Positions 47,623-63,028 of a stretch of DNA of 64,000 nt are shown here, piece by piece. Made by a program: the position numbers and the translations under genes. Positions within the stretch are counted from its first letter, which is position 1, and each line of letters opens with the position of its first letter. Source of the stretch: Spongilla lacustris (lineage: Eukaryota; Porifera; Demospongiae; Spongillida; Spongillidae); the NCBI GenBank assembly GCA_949361645.1, contig OX442423.1, positions 9,071,459 through 9,135,458 of the forward strand. Reading direction: 5' to 3'. The notes under the pieces were generated by a model. It made no database searches, was not told the DNA's origin, and worked only from the letters and a program-made list of their open reading frames with translations.

Positions 47623-47889
47623 GAAGAGAGTGCCCAAAGCGGTATATGCATGAAGAATTTGATTTGGATGCTGTTTCTGGTTGGCATGGAGATTTTCACC
47701 TACCCAGAATCACTAGTTACGGGTAGTTTTTATTTATATTTTATTTGTGTGCAATGGGGTGGGTAAAAAGAGGTTAGTAGTCAACCTGCGGCATGTGAAC
47801 CAGTGCCTGTGAGAGCAGAAGTTTAAGTATGAAGATCTTCGAGTTTATTTGATGCTGTTTAATCCAGGTGAGTGGATGTTTACATTTGA

Positions 47890-48263
47890 GCTTAAGGCGT
47901 TTGTTGCTAGTCGAAAGGAACATTTGCAATTAGAAGTGCTAAAAGTATTTAGCTTGTATGTCAGTCATGGTACTCATCTTGAGCCTGAATGGATCCCCCA
48001 TAAGGAAAATGAATGGGCAGATTGTCAGTCGCATAGTCGATTCAGATGATTGGCAGGTGGAACCTGGCTTTTTTGCCTGGTTAGATAATGTTTGGGGTCC
48101 TCACACAGTGGACAGGTTTGCTAGTCAGCATAATGCACAACTACCGAGATTTAACTCTCGTTTTGCTTGTAAGGACACAGAAGCAGTAGATGCCTTTACG
48201 GTTGATTGGTCTGGTGAGAATAACTGGTGGTGCCCACCGCCTGTGCTTATTAAGACATGCTGA
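47890..48263 (+). pseudogene. RNase H-like remnant of Ngaro-like copy B
   Basis: Frames carry LEPEWIPHKENEWADCQSH, then WGPHTVDRFASQHNAQL and DAFTVDWSGENNWWCPPP, as in copy A. Frameshifts separate the blocks. The reverse transcriptase core is missing here too, so the deletion pre-dates the split of the two copies or both derive from one deleted master. Confidence 0.65.
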
Positions 48264-49315
48264 GGCATGCAAGGCCCGAGGTACCATGCTAGTGCCAGCA
48301 TGGGTATCAGCCCCCTTTTGGCCTATGTTGTGGTGTGATGGCGTACATTGGTCTGATTTTGTAGTAGACGTCCTAGCGTTGCCTTTGATACTTAACATGT
48401 TTCATCCTGGCAAGTCAGGATCAGTTTTATTCAATGGAGCATTCCCTAATACAGCAGTATTAGCCCTTAGACTGGAGTTTTGAGTGTTGGCTTGTTGCCA
48501 ACCAGATATGTTGACTAGATCTCAGCCAGGAGGGCTGTGTGTCTGTTGGCCAGTTGGCCAGTGTTGGTTGATGTGTGATCAACCCGATCTACTGTATTGA
48601 TCTGTTTTAACTGCATATATCTATTTTTCCACAGACATCAGTTCTGCAGGGGTCTGGCCGCTATTGAGTAACCTGGAAGACCCAGAGCTTCGAAGTCTTG
48701 CTGCAGGTCTACCAGCAATCGTTCTGAGAAGTCGGGCAGATGGAACTACAAGTACCTTGGGGCATATCAGCGATGGAAGCGTTGGGCAGATGCAAGACAA
48801 GGAGTACCAGGTTTCCCTGTACAAGAGATCCACTTAGCACTGTACTAACACACTTAAGTGAGTCAACTGGGTCTAAAGCTGCAATTGAAGAGGCATTACA
48901 TGCCTTGGCTTGGATGCATCGTGTGGCTGGACTTCCATCTGTGGGGGAGTCCCCACTGGTGCAGGAGACAGCTCAGGGTTTGAGGCGGTTGCTGGCAAAG
49001 CCAAACAAGCGTAAAGAGCCCATTACGGCTGAGATGTTAAAATCGATGGTAGAGTCGGTTGGACTAACCCCATCACTGACAGAGGTCAGACTGTTGGCAG
49101 TGTGCCTGTTGGCCTTTGCAGGTTTTATGCGCTGTGATGAGCTGGTAAAGTTACGATGTAAGGACATTGTGTATAATGATGAGGGCATGGTGGTAAATAT
49201 ATGTTCTAGCAAGACAGACCAGTTGAGGGAAGGTGCTAGTTTGGTTATTGCTCGTTCGAGGGCAGTGACATGCCCTGTTGACATGATGCAGAGGTATTGT
49301 AGTGTGGCTAAGATT

Positions 49316-49416
49316 TGTGTAATGTCTCCAAAAAATCATCAATCAACCCCCGTCACGTGCCCACATTATTACACATAACCCGATATATACAATACTGTTC
49401 AAGTGCTACTACTACA
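49316..49416 (-). repeat. 3' LTR of the Gypsy element
   Basis: On the plus strand it runs TGTGTAATGTCTCC to GCTACTACTACA. Base-for-base identical with the LTR at 53409-53509 as far as I can read. Confidence 0.95.
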
Positions 49417-49425
49417 CCTTCCTTT

Positions 49426-50871
49426 CTAATATCGATCGGGAGGTCTTGATATTCGTCCACTTCGAGTGCGTACTACTCCAGATTCTTGATCAACATTTCT
49501 TTCGCTCAGAGTGTCACTGACTTCCTGTTCAACATCTCTCTCCATCGAAGTATCTTCACTTTCCTGTTCCTCATGAACTGGAGCTTCTGGCTGTATTGTG
49601 ACATCCAGTTTTTCGGGTGTGTCATGAGATACCTCACTCTGTAATGCTCCATTGTCAGAAGGTCCCTCAGGTTGTGGTGTAAGGTCCTGTACATCATTGC
49701 CAGGATACCGAACTAAGTGTCGTCTGATACGTCTCATTGTTCCACCTTGAACGGCAATTTCATATGATCGTGGCGCTACCTCCTTCACTACCACGCCAGT
49801 CGACCTATGGTCCGTAACCCACACAGTATCTCCTGTATGTAATGGACTCAATAAGCGTGATCCATGATGGGAATCAAAATTCACTTTCAACTGCTGTCTG
49901 TGATACTCCTCCTTTTGCTTGAGCTCTTCCACATTTGGAACTTTCTGAGAAAGCAGGGAAGGATGGATAGGAAGTGTAGAACGGAGCTTCCTACACATTA
50001 AGAGTTCTGAAGGGCTATATCCATTCTTCAAAGGGCTTGTCCTATACGCAAGCAATGCCAAATAAGGATCCACTGACTTCTTTAGCAAGTTCTTCACTAT
50101 AGATACTGCCCGCTCAGCTTCACCATTAGCTTGAGGAAACCTTGGACTACTTGTTACATGTGAAAATCCATATTCCTTAGAAAATGATGAGAATGTAGCT
50201 GCTGAAAACTGGGGTCCATTGTCTGAGACCACTGTCTCCGGGATGCCATGTCTGGCAAATATGGACTTCATGTGTAAAATAACACTATCTGCTGTAGTTG
50301 CTGAAAGCTTGGCAACTTCAATATATCTCGAGTAGTAGTCAACAACCAGAAGATATGATGATCCCTTCCATTCAAAAAGGTCTGTGCCAACTCTCTGCCA
50401 TGGAAGATCGGGAAATGGTGTAGGAATGAGCGGCTCTGCCCTCTGAGTTCGTTCCTTACAACACACTGAACAGGACAGTACAAAATCTTCCAACTGTTTA
50501 CTCATACCTGGCCACCACACAGACTGCCGAGCCCTCTCTCTGCATTTCGTAACTCCCAGGTGCCCTTCATGTAACTTGTGTAGAATACCTGCTCGCAGAG
50601 TAGCTGGGATTACAAGTCGGCTTCCTCGCATTAGAAGATCTCCTTGAATAGTGAGCTCTCCAGAAACACACCAATAATGTTTAACAGGTCCTTTAAGTGT
50701 GTTCTTTGCAGGCCATCCATCTTTGCAATAGGCTTTAAGCTGTGTGCAAATAGGATCTCTTGTTTGGTGCTGTTGTATTTCCTCTAAACGTTTCTCACTA
50801 ATTGGGAGGTTCTGCATCACTATATTGACAAATGCATCAGTGACATCCTGCAATTCCTTGTCCATGGTCAA
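49426..50871 (-). CDS. Gypsy integrase frame
   Basis: A 481-codon frame with the His/His/Cys/Cys zinc domain (HKLHEGHLG and CSVCCKE), the catalytic DDE core (GTDLFEWKG, VVSDNGPQFS, PQANGEAERAV), and a C-terminal region including DTVWVTDHRSTG. The acidic tail is rich in Glu and Ser and ends in RTRSGRISRPPDRY. It closes at a stop overlapping the polypurine tract. It would insert element cDNA with the 5-bp duplication seen at the borders. Confidence 0.9.
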   Translation of the reverse strand: MTMDKELQDVTDAFVNIVMQNLPISEKRLEEIQQHQTRDPICTQLKAYCKDGWPAKNTLKGPVKHYWCVSGELTIQGDLLMRGSRLVIPATLRAGILHKLHEGHLGVTKCRERARQSVWWPGMSKQLEDFVLSCSVCCKERTQRAEPLIPTPFPDLPWQRVGTDLFEWKGSSYLLVVDYYSRYIEVAKLSATTADSVILHMKSIFARHGIPETVVSDNGPQFSAATFSSFSKEYGFSHVTSSPRFPQANGEAERAVSIVKNLLKKSVDPYLALLAYRTSPLKNGYSPSELLMCRKLRSTLPIHPSLLSQKVPNVEELKQKEEYHRQQLKVNFDSHHGSRLLSPLHTGDTVWVTDHRSTGVVVKEVAPRSYEIAVQGGTMRRIRRHLVRYPGNDVQDLTPQPEGPSDNGALQSEVSHDTPEKLDVTIQPEAPVHEEQESEDTSMERDVEQEVSDTLSERNVDQESGVVRTRSGRISRPPDRY

Positions 50872-51482
50872 GGGAAACTGGTGTGCGTGAGAGTGTATCG
50901 GCTGTAAATAAAGTCCTACCAGGTGAATGCATAATCACGTAGGTGTACCTCATGAGCCTCAGACGAAAGCGCAGAATCCTTGGTGGAAGGTCGTCCAAGC
51001 TTTTGTTTCCAAGAAGTGGTACTAAAGGTTTATGGTCAGTCTCTATGAGAAAGGGTATACCCAGCAAGTAGTCCTCAAAGCGCTCACATGCCCAGGTGAC
51101 CGCAAGAGCCTCTTTTCCGATCTGTGCATACCGCTGTTCTGTCTCTGGAAACAAATGCAACTGGTTTCCACTCTTCACTATGTTTCTGTAAAAGTATAGC
51201 ACCTAGGCCATATGAGGAGGCATCAGCTGAAATCATTGTGTCTAATGATGGACTGTACAAGGCTAACACTGGACTCTTACTAAGCTCCTTCTTCACTTGG
51301 TCAAAAGCATCTTTTTGTTTTTGCCCCCACATCCATTGATTCTTCTTGCTCAGTAGGTCCCGCAGTGGCTTTGTCAGTTCTGCAAGTTTAGGTGAGAACT
51401 TAATTGCTATGCTGGTTGACCATGCCCAGGAAACGTCGAATCTCACTAACATTGGTCGGCTCTGCCATGCAAGCAATGGCAT
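50837..51482 (-). pseudogene. Gypsy RT thumb / RNase H region, frameshifted
   Basis: Two overlapping frames (51482-51084 and 51202-50837) carry the connection domain (KFSPKLAELTKPLRDLL, ADASSYGLGAILLQ) and the RNase H-like tail (QRYAQIGKEALAVTWACERF, ETDHKPLVPLL, ADTLSR). The frame changes near 51500, near 51130 and near 50860. Frame breaks are described only and not corrected. Confidence 0.8.
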
Positions 51483-51521
51483 TCACTTTCTCTGGATCTG
51501 GCTTAATGCCATTCTGGTCAA

Positions 51522-53387
51522 CTATTTGACCAAGAAACTTGACTGAGTTTTGTGAGAACACTGAATTCTTTCTAGGGTGTACTGCAAACGATTATCATGC
51601 TCACTTTGTGACCGTCCAAACACCAATATATCATCGATTAGGCACACAACTCCATCCAACCCCGCCAAAATAGATGACATACGCTTCTGAAAATGCTCTG
51701 GAGCTGAAGTTATACCAAATGGCAGGCGGTTAAAACAGAATCTGCCAAATGGTGAAATGAATGTTGTCAGTTTTGCTGACTCTGGTGCAAGCTCTATTTG
51801 CCAAAACCCTGAGTTGGCATCCAGCTTAGAGAACACCTTAGCACCCTCCAACTGTGCCAGTATTTGTTCAACGCTAGGAAGCAAGTGCCTTTCTAGACAA
51901 ACACTCTCATTCAATTTAGTAAGATCTACACAAATACGAACCTGACCATTGCTCTTAGGAACTACTACTAAACCCGCACACCAATCAGTTGGCTCATCGA
52001 CCTTACTAATCACCCCCATTGCTTCCATGCGCTCAAGTTCCTCTTTCACCTTTGGTAACAAAGGTATAGCTACCCTTCGTGGCACTGTCAGGGCAAATGG
52101 CTGTGCATTATCTTTTAGCTTGATGTGATACTGGCCCTGTAACTTCCCCAATCCTTGAAACAACTGAGGGAACAACTGAGTGAAATGGCTTTTTGCCTCC
52201 GCATCGATTACATCCACTTTCACCAAAAGACCCAATGCTTCAATTGCAGGACGACCTATCAATGGCATGTGCAGGTCTCGAACTACATACACTTCCTGCT
52301 TCACTTCTACCCCCCCATCTGTTCTTAAGGTTTCAATAAACTGACCAACAACATTCAGGCAATGTTGAGTTGGACCTCTCAATATCCTGGATGGCTTCAC
52401 AAGTTGACCCTTAAAGTATCTTGTGTAATCCTGTGCAGGAATTACAGTAACATCAGCCCCTGTGTCTAGTTTAAATTCTATTAGCACTCCATTGAGAAAA
52501 AGGGAACTACACCATGTCTTGCTACCTAACTTCTGTTGCCAGATCATTCCCACAAAGTAATCTCTCTTAAATGTGCTAATTGCCAACACCTCTCCAGGTT
52601 TGGTCGTAGTCCTACAAACACTCTCAAAATGACCCTTTTTGGAACACTTGAAGCAGGTTGCATTACGAGCAGGGCATCGCTGACGTGAACTACATGAAGT
52701 TCTACCACACCAACCACATCTCCCCTTACCAGCACCTCCTCCACTATCTACTTGTGGCATATCCCTCCTAACTTCCCTTCTAACCAGTGAGCTGCTTTGC
52801 TGTGCAATGCTATCAACCAGTGCTAGTCCCTCACCTTCCTTAGATCCTCTAACCACTTGTTGTTGTTGTTTGACCGTTTCTCGTTGCCTGGCAGTAGTTA
52901 CCGCTTTATCCAACGTTAAATCTGGGTCCAACTGAAGTGTTTCTGACACCTTGCTGTCCAGCAGACCTATAACTAGACGATCTCGAATCATTTCGTCGTG
53001 TAACGACCCATAACTGCAATGTTCTGCCAGACTATAGAGAGCTAACACGAAGGACTCAACCGATTCACCATCTTGCTGGCTTCTCTTATTAAAGCGCGCC
53101 CTTTCAAATATTACATTTCGCCGCTTCACAAAGTGGTTCTCAAAACGCGTCTTAACCAGCTGATAGTCTTCGTGTTCCTTTTTCGTCTCATCCAGTTTGA
53201 ATGAGCGGAAAATGTCCTCTGCCGCATCTCCCATACAGTATAATAGAGCATTTACTTGGTTAGGTTGAGGCTTGTCGGAGAGTCCAGATGTCTCTCGAAA
53301 GCGTTCGAATCTTCTAACCCATTTAGGCCATTCATCCGGCCGGCAAAAATTGAACTGTTCGGGTGGCGTAACTTGAAAACTAGCCAT
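51522..53387 (-). CDS. Gypsy gag-protease-reverse transcriptase frame
   Basis: A 621-codon frame starts at ATG 53387, three bases past the primer-binding site. Gag occupies about residues 1-270, with a CCHC zinc knuckle (CFKCSKKGHFESVC). Next is the aspartic protease (LDTGADVTVI), then reverse transcriptase motifs RICVDLTKLN, LPFGITSAPEHF and the active site CLIDDILVFG. The frame closes at 51522 just after the palm, where other members continue into the thumb and RNase H, so a frameshift or small deletion lies near 51540. It resembles the K02A2.6/Mag-type Gypsy lineages (judged by eye). Confidence 0.9.
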   Translation of the reverse strand: MASFQVTPPEQFNFCRPDEWPKWVRRFERFRETSGLSDKPQPNQVNALLYCMGDAAEDIFRSFKLDETKKEHEDYQLVKTRFENHFVKRRNVIFERARFNKRSQQDGESVESFVLALYSLAEHCSYGSLHDEMIRDRLVIGLLDSKVSETLQLDPDLTLDKAVTTARQRETVKQQQQVVRGSKEGEGLALVDSIAQQSSSLVRREVRRDMPQVDSGGGAGKGRCGWCGRTSCSSRQRCPARNATCFKCSKKGHFESVCRTTTKPGEVLAISTFKRDYFVGMIWQQKLGSKTWCSSLFLNGVLIEFKLDTGADVTVIPAQDYTRYFKGQLVKPSRILRGPTQHCLNVVGQFIETLRTDGGVEVKQEVYVVRDLHMPLIGRPAIEALGLLVKVDVIDAEAKSHFTQLFPQLFQGLGKLQGQYHIKLKDNAQPFALTVPRRVAIPLLPKVKEELERMEAMGVISKVDEPTDWCAGLVVVPKSNGQVRICVDLTKLNESVCLERHLLPSVEQILAQLEGAKVFSKLDANSGFWQIELAPESAKLTTFISPFGRFCFNRLPFGITSAPEHFQKRMSSILAGLDGVVCLIDDILVFGRSQSEHDNRLQYTLERIQCSHKTQSSFLVK

Positions 53388-53408
53388 CTCGCTTTACCGC
53401 TGCCACCA

Positions 53409-53509
53409 TGTGTAATGTCTCCAAAAAATCATCAATCAACCCCCGTCACGTGCCCACATTATTACACATAACCCGATATATACAATACTGTTCAAGTGCT
53501 ACTACTACA
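53409..53509 (-). repeat. 5' LTR of the Gypsy element
   Basis: Identical to the 3' LTR; at 101 bp it is very short for a Gypsy LTR. A GATATATAC stretch inside could serve as a TATA-like element. Confidence 0.95.
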
Positions 53510-54293
53510 AGATTGACCTCACTTCAAGTGCTAAGCTCTTTAGGGGTATTGTGAGTGCTAAGGAGGGCGAGCGGCTAAGGGCCAATGGAGGGTTATCATA
53601 CTCCAGGCTAAGGGATATCCTATTGGCTAAGATAGCACAGATGGGATGGGACCCAAAGCCTTTTGGCATGCACAGTCTTAGAGCGGGAGGGGCTACTGCC
53701 GCTGCAAACGCAGGTGTCCCCGATAGGCTGTTTAAGAGGCATGGTCGATGGAAATCAGAGACTGCAAAGGATGGTTATGTTAAGGACTCTCTAGAAAGCA
53801 GGCTGTCTGTGTCTAAAAGTCTGGGGGTATGAGCATTTAAGAGTTTGTCATTAAGAATCAGTTTGCTGTTAGCTACATGTAAGTATTCATTACCCCGTTC
53901 TTTGTTTGTCTATTTGAGTAGCTGTGTGCACTGGCAACGCTGGCACAATCTGTGATATGAAGTCATGGGATTGTAGAAGGGATGAGGAGGGAGATATATG
54001 TTTTCGTTGTTTGAACGTAATGAATTAAACGGAAACTATGCTCCCTCCGTAAGCTGTGTAGGTGTGATACAAATCACGTGAGAGGGTGGTCCCACATGGG
54101 GGGGTATATGTAGCAATGGATTTCCGGACTGAGTCAGTCTAAGCGTTTGCACAAGTGGCTACGAACTTTTTTCCTCACCTGTTTGTTATGTCTTGATCAG
54201 TTTGGAGTTTCCTTGGCAGAAAGCAGATGAGACAATCTGGGAAGGCTGCAGTCTGGAACTATTTTGTTTTATTGTATTCTATTATACAATGTA

Positions 54294-56769
54294 TCAGGAC
54301 CCACGGATTTGCTTCGGTGGGCGTGGTTTTCGATCGAGCGTTTTAAAACGGTAACGAAGCGTTGCCTTTACTCGCCAGCTCGCATATAATCCATCACAAA
54401 CATGACAGATATGCACATATAACGTGAGCTTCGCTAAACAGTGCCGTTTACGTGGAGTGACAAGTCGGTACCAAAATTCTGCCATTTAATTTTTGTTCTC
54501 CTCCTCCTCCGTCTTCCGTTCAGCACGTATAACTCGCGACAGGAACGTCGTACGAAGACGAGATTAGCTTCAAAAAGTTGCATTTGATTTCCAAACGTGC
54601 CCTATCATACAAATAAGACCTACAGTTGTTAGCTGGTGATGAAATGCCGTGAAATGACCCAAGCAGGTGCAATTCATTATCGGTAGGTTGCCTAGCAGTA
54701 TCCAACATGACATCACACACGTGTCTTAATCATAGATTGACTGAAACGGGAGTGACTTAAGTCAGTGACTTAAGTCACTACCCTGGGATACAGTGAAATG
54801 AGATTTATACCCAGCTAATCAAACAAATTCTTTACATGTGGTTGATCCGGTTCACATAAATGAATTTCATTTAAGCTACACATGATCACTTCGGAATATG
54901 CATGCTTGCGTGTACAAAGGCATGGTATATCACTGATTATACGTGTATATATGCTTTACTATACAGGCACTTCCTTGCTTAGACTTCAGCCCACATAAGG
55001 CAACAATGTTGTCAAGAGCACACACTACCATAGTTCTTGTACAGGCTTTTGCATACAACACTGCAAGCACTACTACATATAGCATTGGTAGCTACACAAG
55101 TAGCAGAGTTTTTGTCATACAATGGATGCAGGCACAATGGGGCAATGTTGTGTGGAAATGTTTCATGTTAATCCTGTTGCTGAGCGTGAGTAAGTTTACG
55201 TTTATTGGTACATGCATGTATATAAGTAAAGCTTCATGCAGCAACTGCTTCTGTGAACCTGGGTGAAACCATTTGAACAGAGAGTACGCATCGTCTATAA
55301 TATGATACATGTACGTATATTTTCAGCTCTCAAACCAATAAGTATTCAGTGGCCTTAGGGCATCCTACAGGCAATCGGTCTTAAAACCAAGAAATCATGC
55401 ACATCTGGCAGCATGCATGCGTTTGTAATGGAAAGACAATTACCAGTAGTCCTGTGTACCTCTTCTACATCATTACCCCACAAAATGTGTGTATCAAACT
55501 GAGGTGAGGATCTCCAGCCTTCAACAATGCCATCTACTTGGCCTTTCATTGTACGCCATGACAAGATAAACTACTGCCATCACCGACGTCATCACTTTCT
55601 TGCTCATGTGGTTCTTCAATCGCCGGGTTTGGGGAACTATTTGCTATTGAAGTGGCTGTGGGAATGGATGCTTCAGCATTGCCGCCTGCTGCAGTGCTGT
55701 GCTGCCTAATGTTGCGTGCGGAAAACGCCTTCAAAGTAGCGACTTCATTAATATAAATGACGCCCTTTACCGTTAATTCTCTGTACACCCCCAAGGAGTT
55801 TTGTTTCGTTAAAAAGCCTTCCGTACCTCTGCTTTGCATGTTTGTTGCCTAATATCTTAGCTCCATTGCATGCAACATGATCGCCAACAAGGAAAAGCAT
55901 CGCGGTTTGAACACAAAAAGGGGCGTATTTTGTAATGGTTGCCGCCAAACAGCGATACAAGCTGCCCTGTTTGCTACGCTCCTCTGGCTTACAATACAAC
56001 CATATTAGAATAGTTTAAAGCTGCATGCCACACAGTACGTGCACAATTAAAAAAAAACGCACTGGCGTCACCAATTCGAGTGTTTTATCGTTCCAAAAGT
56101 TCAGTGACTTAAGTCACTAATTAATGACTTAAGTCACGATCCGTCAATCTATGATTAATTAACTGTTGCCAGGCTACACAAATATCTATGCATGTACGCA
56201 GCTGCAGACACGTTTACAAGTCAACAGGCGGTTCTAATTCAGAAAAGATGACCAAGCCAAAGAAAACGGCTCGTTAACAAGGTGAACTCTGAGTTTAAGA
56301 TATCCGAAGAACAATGGTAGGCCTATTAATAAAATTAAAAAGAGGCCTATATACTCAGATTTAATACCCGATACTGATAAGAGGAATCTAAGCGTCCTAT
56401 GCATTGCAACGAATACACTAAGCCATACATTATATTGACTAAACACTCCTGGCAGAGAAAAAAAAATTAGGGGAACAAGTAAATCAAAAACTTCTCTATC
56501 GAGAAAGTGATTGGTAGGATGTAGGATTGGTGGCGCAAAAAGCAAGGAAACAAGGTACAATATGTTAAAGTGAGGTTTGGTAGGATCCTACAACTATAAC
56601 AGTCCTACATTTGCGAATAGGCTTCTTCATTTGCAAATTCAGGACTGTGAGTTGTAGGATCCTACCAAACCTCACTTTAACATATTGTACCTTGTTTCCT
56701 TGCTTTTTGCGCCACCAATCTTACATCCCACCAATCACTTTCTCGATAGAGAAGTTTTTGATTTACTTG
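54294..56769. mobile_element. Composite insertion in the A2-B2 spacer of Ngaro-like copy B
   Basis: The insertion is bounded by TACAATGTA at 54285-54293 and again at 56770-56778. It contains an unassigned 430-bp left part, a 1.4-kb terminal-inverted-repeat element (54731-56150), a 320-bp middle part and a palindromic MITE (56474-56772). Its two outer ends are not obviously inverted repeats, so it may be several insertions in series. Confidence 0.65.
54731..56150. mobile_element. Terminal-inverted-repeat element with GTGACTTAAGTCAC subterminal palindromes
   Basis: Ends TCATAGATTGACTGA and CCGTCAATCTATGA, with GTGACTTAAGTCAC or close variants repeated near both ends; TTAA adjoins both ends. 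Same family as 31663-32249 but with about 1.3 kb of extra interior. Minus-strand frames at 55999-55355 (for example EERSKQGSLYRCLAATITKY and KHAKQRYGRLFNETKL) look protein-like across several frames but I do not recognise them. Confidence 0.7.
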
Positions 56770-56772
56770 TAC
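56474..56772. mobile_element. Palindromic MITE
   Basis: Inverted arms ACAAGTAAATCAAAAACTTC and GAAGTTTTTGATTTACTTGT; inner arms share TTGTAGGATCCTACCAAACC and its complement. Arm sequence is nearly identical, so this is young. Confidence 0.85.
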
Positions 56773-57977
56773 AATGTATGCATTACTATGCAGTTGCTAT
56801 GTTGTTGTTGGTGTATGTTGTTGTCAGGTATTTGAGTAGCTGTGTGCACTGGCAGCGCTGGCACAATCTGTGATATGAAGTCATGGGATTTGTAGAAGGG
56901 GTGCGGAGGGAGAAGTTATAGGAACAGATGGACCCAGGTACTATACACCATATAAAAAGTAAACTGTCTACGACAACGCGACCTCGTTATTTGTTGATAT
57001 TCTCGTGCAACGTTTTCTATCCTACACACATCTGGGCTATGCATGCACTAGCGTCAACACGTAGGACTACACTGGCGTACGCATGCAGATACATGCATAC
57101 CGGTATCTGCATGGATTTGTAACATGTCTAGTTATATATACACTCGCCTTCTTAGTTCGATCGGGGACAGCATATATAGGCCTACATGTTTTTTGTTGTG
57201 CAGTGGTTTCCAATACAACGGCTGGCGATAGACCGGAAGGTCTAGCTACAGCGTTTCTACACACATCTATTGTTCACGGCCGTTCCGTAATGGACATTAG
57301 GTTTGTAATTAGAGGATGATCGTAAACATTACGGTATATCGGCACAAAACATGCACAAAAGTTGCCATTTGTTTGGTGATTTTTTATTCCCATCCAGACG
57401 GTGACAAAAATCTAAAAACTATAACACGAGGTTTCCCAGGGTATCTCCTCCTTATAAAAAAATCCAGCGCATTTTATACTCCTATGAAAACATCTATGTC
57501 TTCATAACCTCCACCTGGTGCACCAATGATCTGATCCGTCTTTCCGCAGAATACCTCATCTTGGAATGCCCTGGTCTACAGTATCACTGAGTCCAACGGA
57601 GTTCTACATGATGGGCGTTGCCCAAATTATTATACAAGCATGATATACTGTAATGAGATCAACTAGACTGTGTAATTATAATATTGTGTCAAACACTAGC
57701 ATTCACTGCATCGCCACATTATGAAGAGTCTCCTTCCTCATGGCTGAACAGCAGGAGATGCCAATGTACAGGAGGTCACTTGCATATGACAATTAAAGTA
57801 CAATACTTTACCTTGGAGAACCTGAAGTAGACTCATGTGCACGCATTATGCGCACGAGAGAGGCTGTATGTGTGTCGGTATATGTGTGTGTGTGTTGGTG
57901 GGTGTATGCGTGCAGGTAAAGAATGTAAGCTATGGACATGTCCACATAGATAATTGCCATGGTAACTATAGTGAGCT

Positions 57978-62270
<4,293 letters not shown>

Positions 62271-62440
62271 ACTGAATATGGTACTCTGTGTAAGATAAAA
62301 ATGTTTCTTTGCATATTACTGTATGACTTCATCCCTCTCTGCATGTAACAATAACATTCAACAACTTCATGATCGAGTAGCACTATTTGAGCGGAGTCCT
62401 ATGTCAGCAGTACTTATGACAAGAAATAAAAAATAAAAAT

Positions 62441-63025
62441 TGGTGATGAAGGATTTGTAGACAGCAATTGAGTAAAAAGTAAGGAAACAAGGAATTACGG
62501 AAATTACACATTCATTAATATATACGTACATTTAGCAAGTTCAGATTTCTAGGTAAATTTTAAAAATAAATGAATACATAATTTCCTTAACTGATTCCTT
62601 ACTTTTTACTAAATTGCTGTCTACAAATCCTTACATTTTTAATGAAATTCATCCGAAAATGGTGCTGTTTTTAAAGCCAAAAGTTTGGAGACCTCAACTG
62701 AGTCTAGCGGAAAAACAAGCTGGTACATTGTAAAAAGGGGCTCAATCATCGCTCAGAACAACTAGATGCTTCATTTAGCATGAATCAATTGAGTGCTTTG
62801 AAAAAAAAAAAGGCTAACACTTTTCGTCTTTAAAAGCTACGTATCGCTCAAAAATGCCAGAATGGTTTCCAGGTTTCAGAATCTGGCTCGGCCAAACCAT
62901 TTAGAGGTTGGTGCTTATGCTACATCCCAATAATCATCCTGATCTGGTATCCCCGAGTAAAGATATATATAACAAAAACTCAGTTGACAAGACCGGGGCC
63001 ACTGAAACGAAAGTTGTAGAACCTG
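62441..63025. repeat. MITE plus dispersed repeat shared with 11310-11870
   Basis: A decayed palindromic MITE (62441-62640, GGATTTGTAGACAGCAATTG at the left) is followed by the same dispersed repeat as 11526-11870 in the same orientation. Confidence 0.7.
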
Positions 63026-63028
63026 ACA

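Larger units (their letters stand above)
49316..53509 (-). mobile_element. Ty3/Gypsy LTR retrotransposon (4194 bp)
   Basis: Two 101-bp LTRs at 49316-49416 and 53409-53509 (TG..CA ends) appear identical, and the target duplication AGATT flanks them (49311-49315 and 53510-53514). On the minus strand a primer-binding-site-like TGGTGGCAGCGGTAAAGCG follows the 5' LTR directly (53408-53390), and a polypurine tract AGAAAGGAAGG precedes the 3' LTR (49427-49417). The gag-pol order is gag, protease, reverse transcriptase, RNase H, integrase. Identical LTRs point to a very recent insertion. Confidence 0.95.
48660..53832 (+). pseudogene. Tyrosine recombinase of Ngaro-like copy B, disrupted
   Basis: The two halves are 48660-49315 and 53510-53832. 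Compared with copy A it lacks 4 bp near 48752 and 1 bp near 48845, both frame-breaking, and the Gypsy element interrupts it within the codons around KI-D (TSD AGATT). The catalytic Arg and Lys are in the left half and the HSLR, GRWKS and Tyr motifs in the right half (SAKEGERLRANGG to SVSKSLGV). It cannot make an active enzyme. Confidence 0.85.
47177..56912 (+). mobile_element. Ngaro-like tyrosine-recombinase retrotransposon, copy B (interrupted)
   Basis: The 5' repeat A1 is truncated (47177-47275), then come a gag-like start at 47299, RNase H-like remnants (47890-48263), and a recombinase split by a Gypsy insertion (49316-53509). After that, B1 is at 53908-53993, A2 at 53994-54172, and B2 at about 56829-56912. 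The A2-B2 spacer is interrupted at 54294 by about 2.5 kb of other repeats. Sequence is highly similar to copy A except for small indels. Confidence 0.85.
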
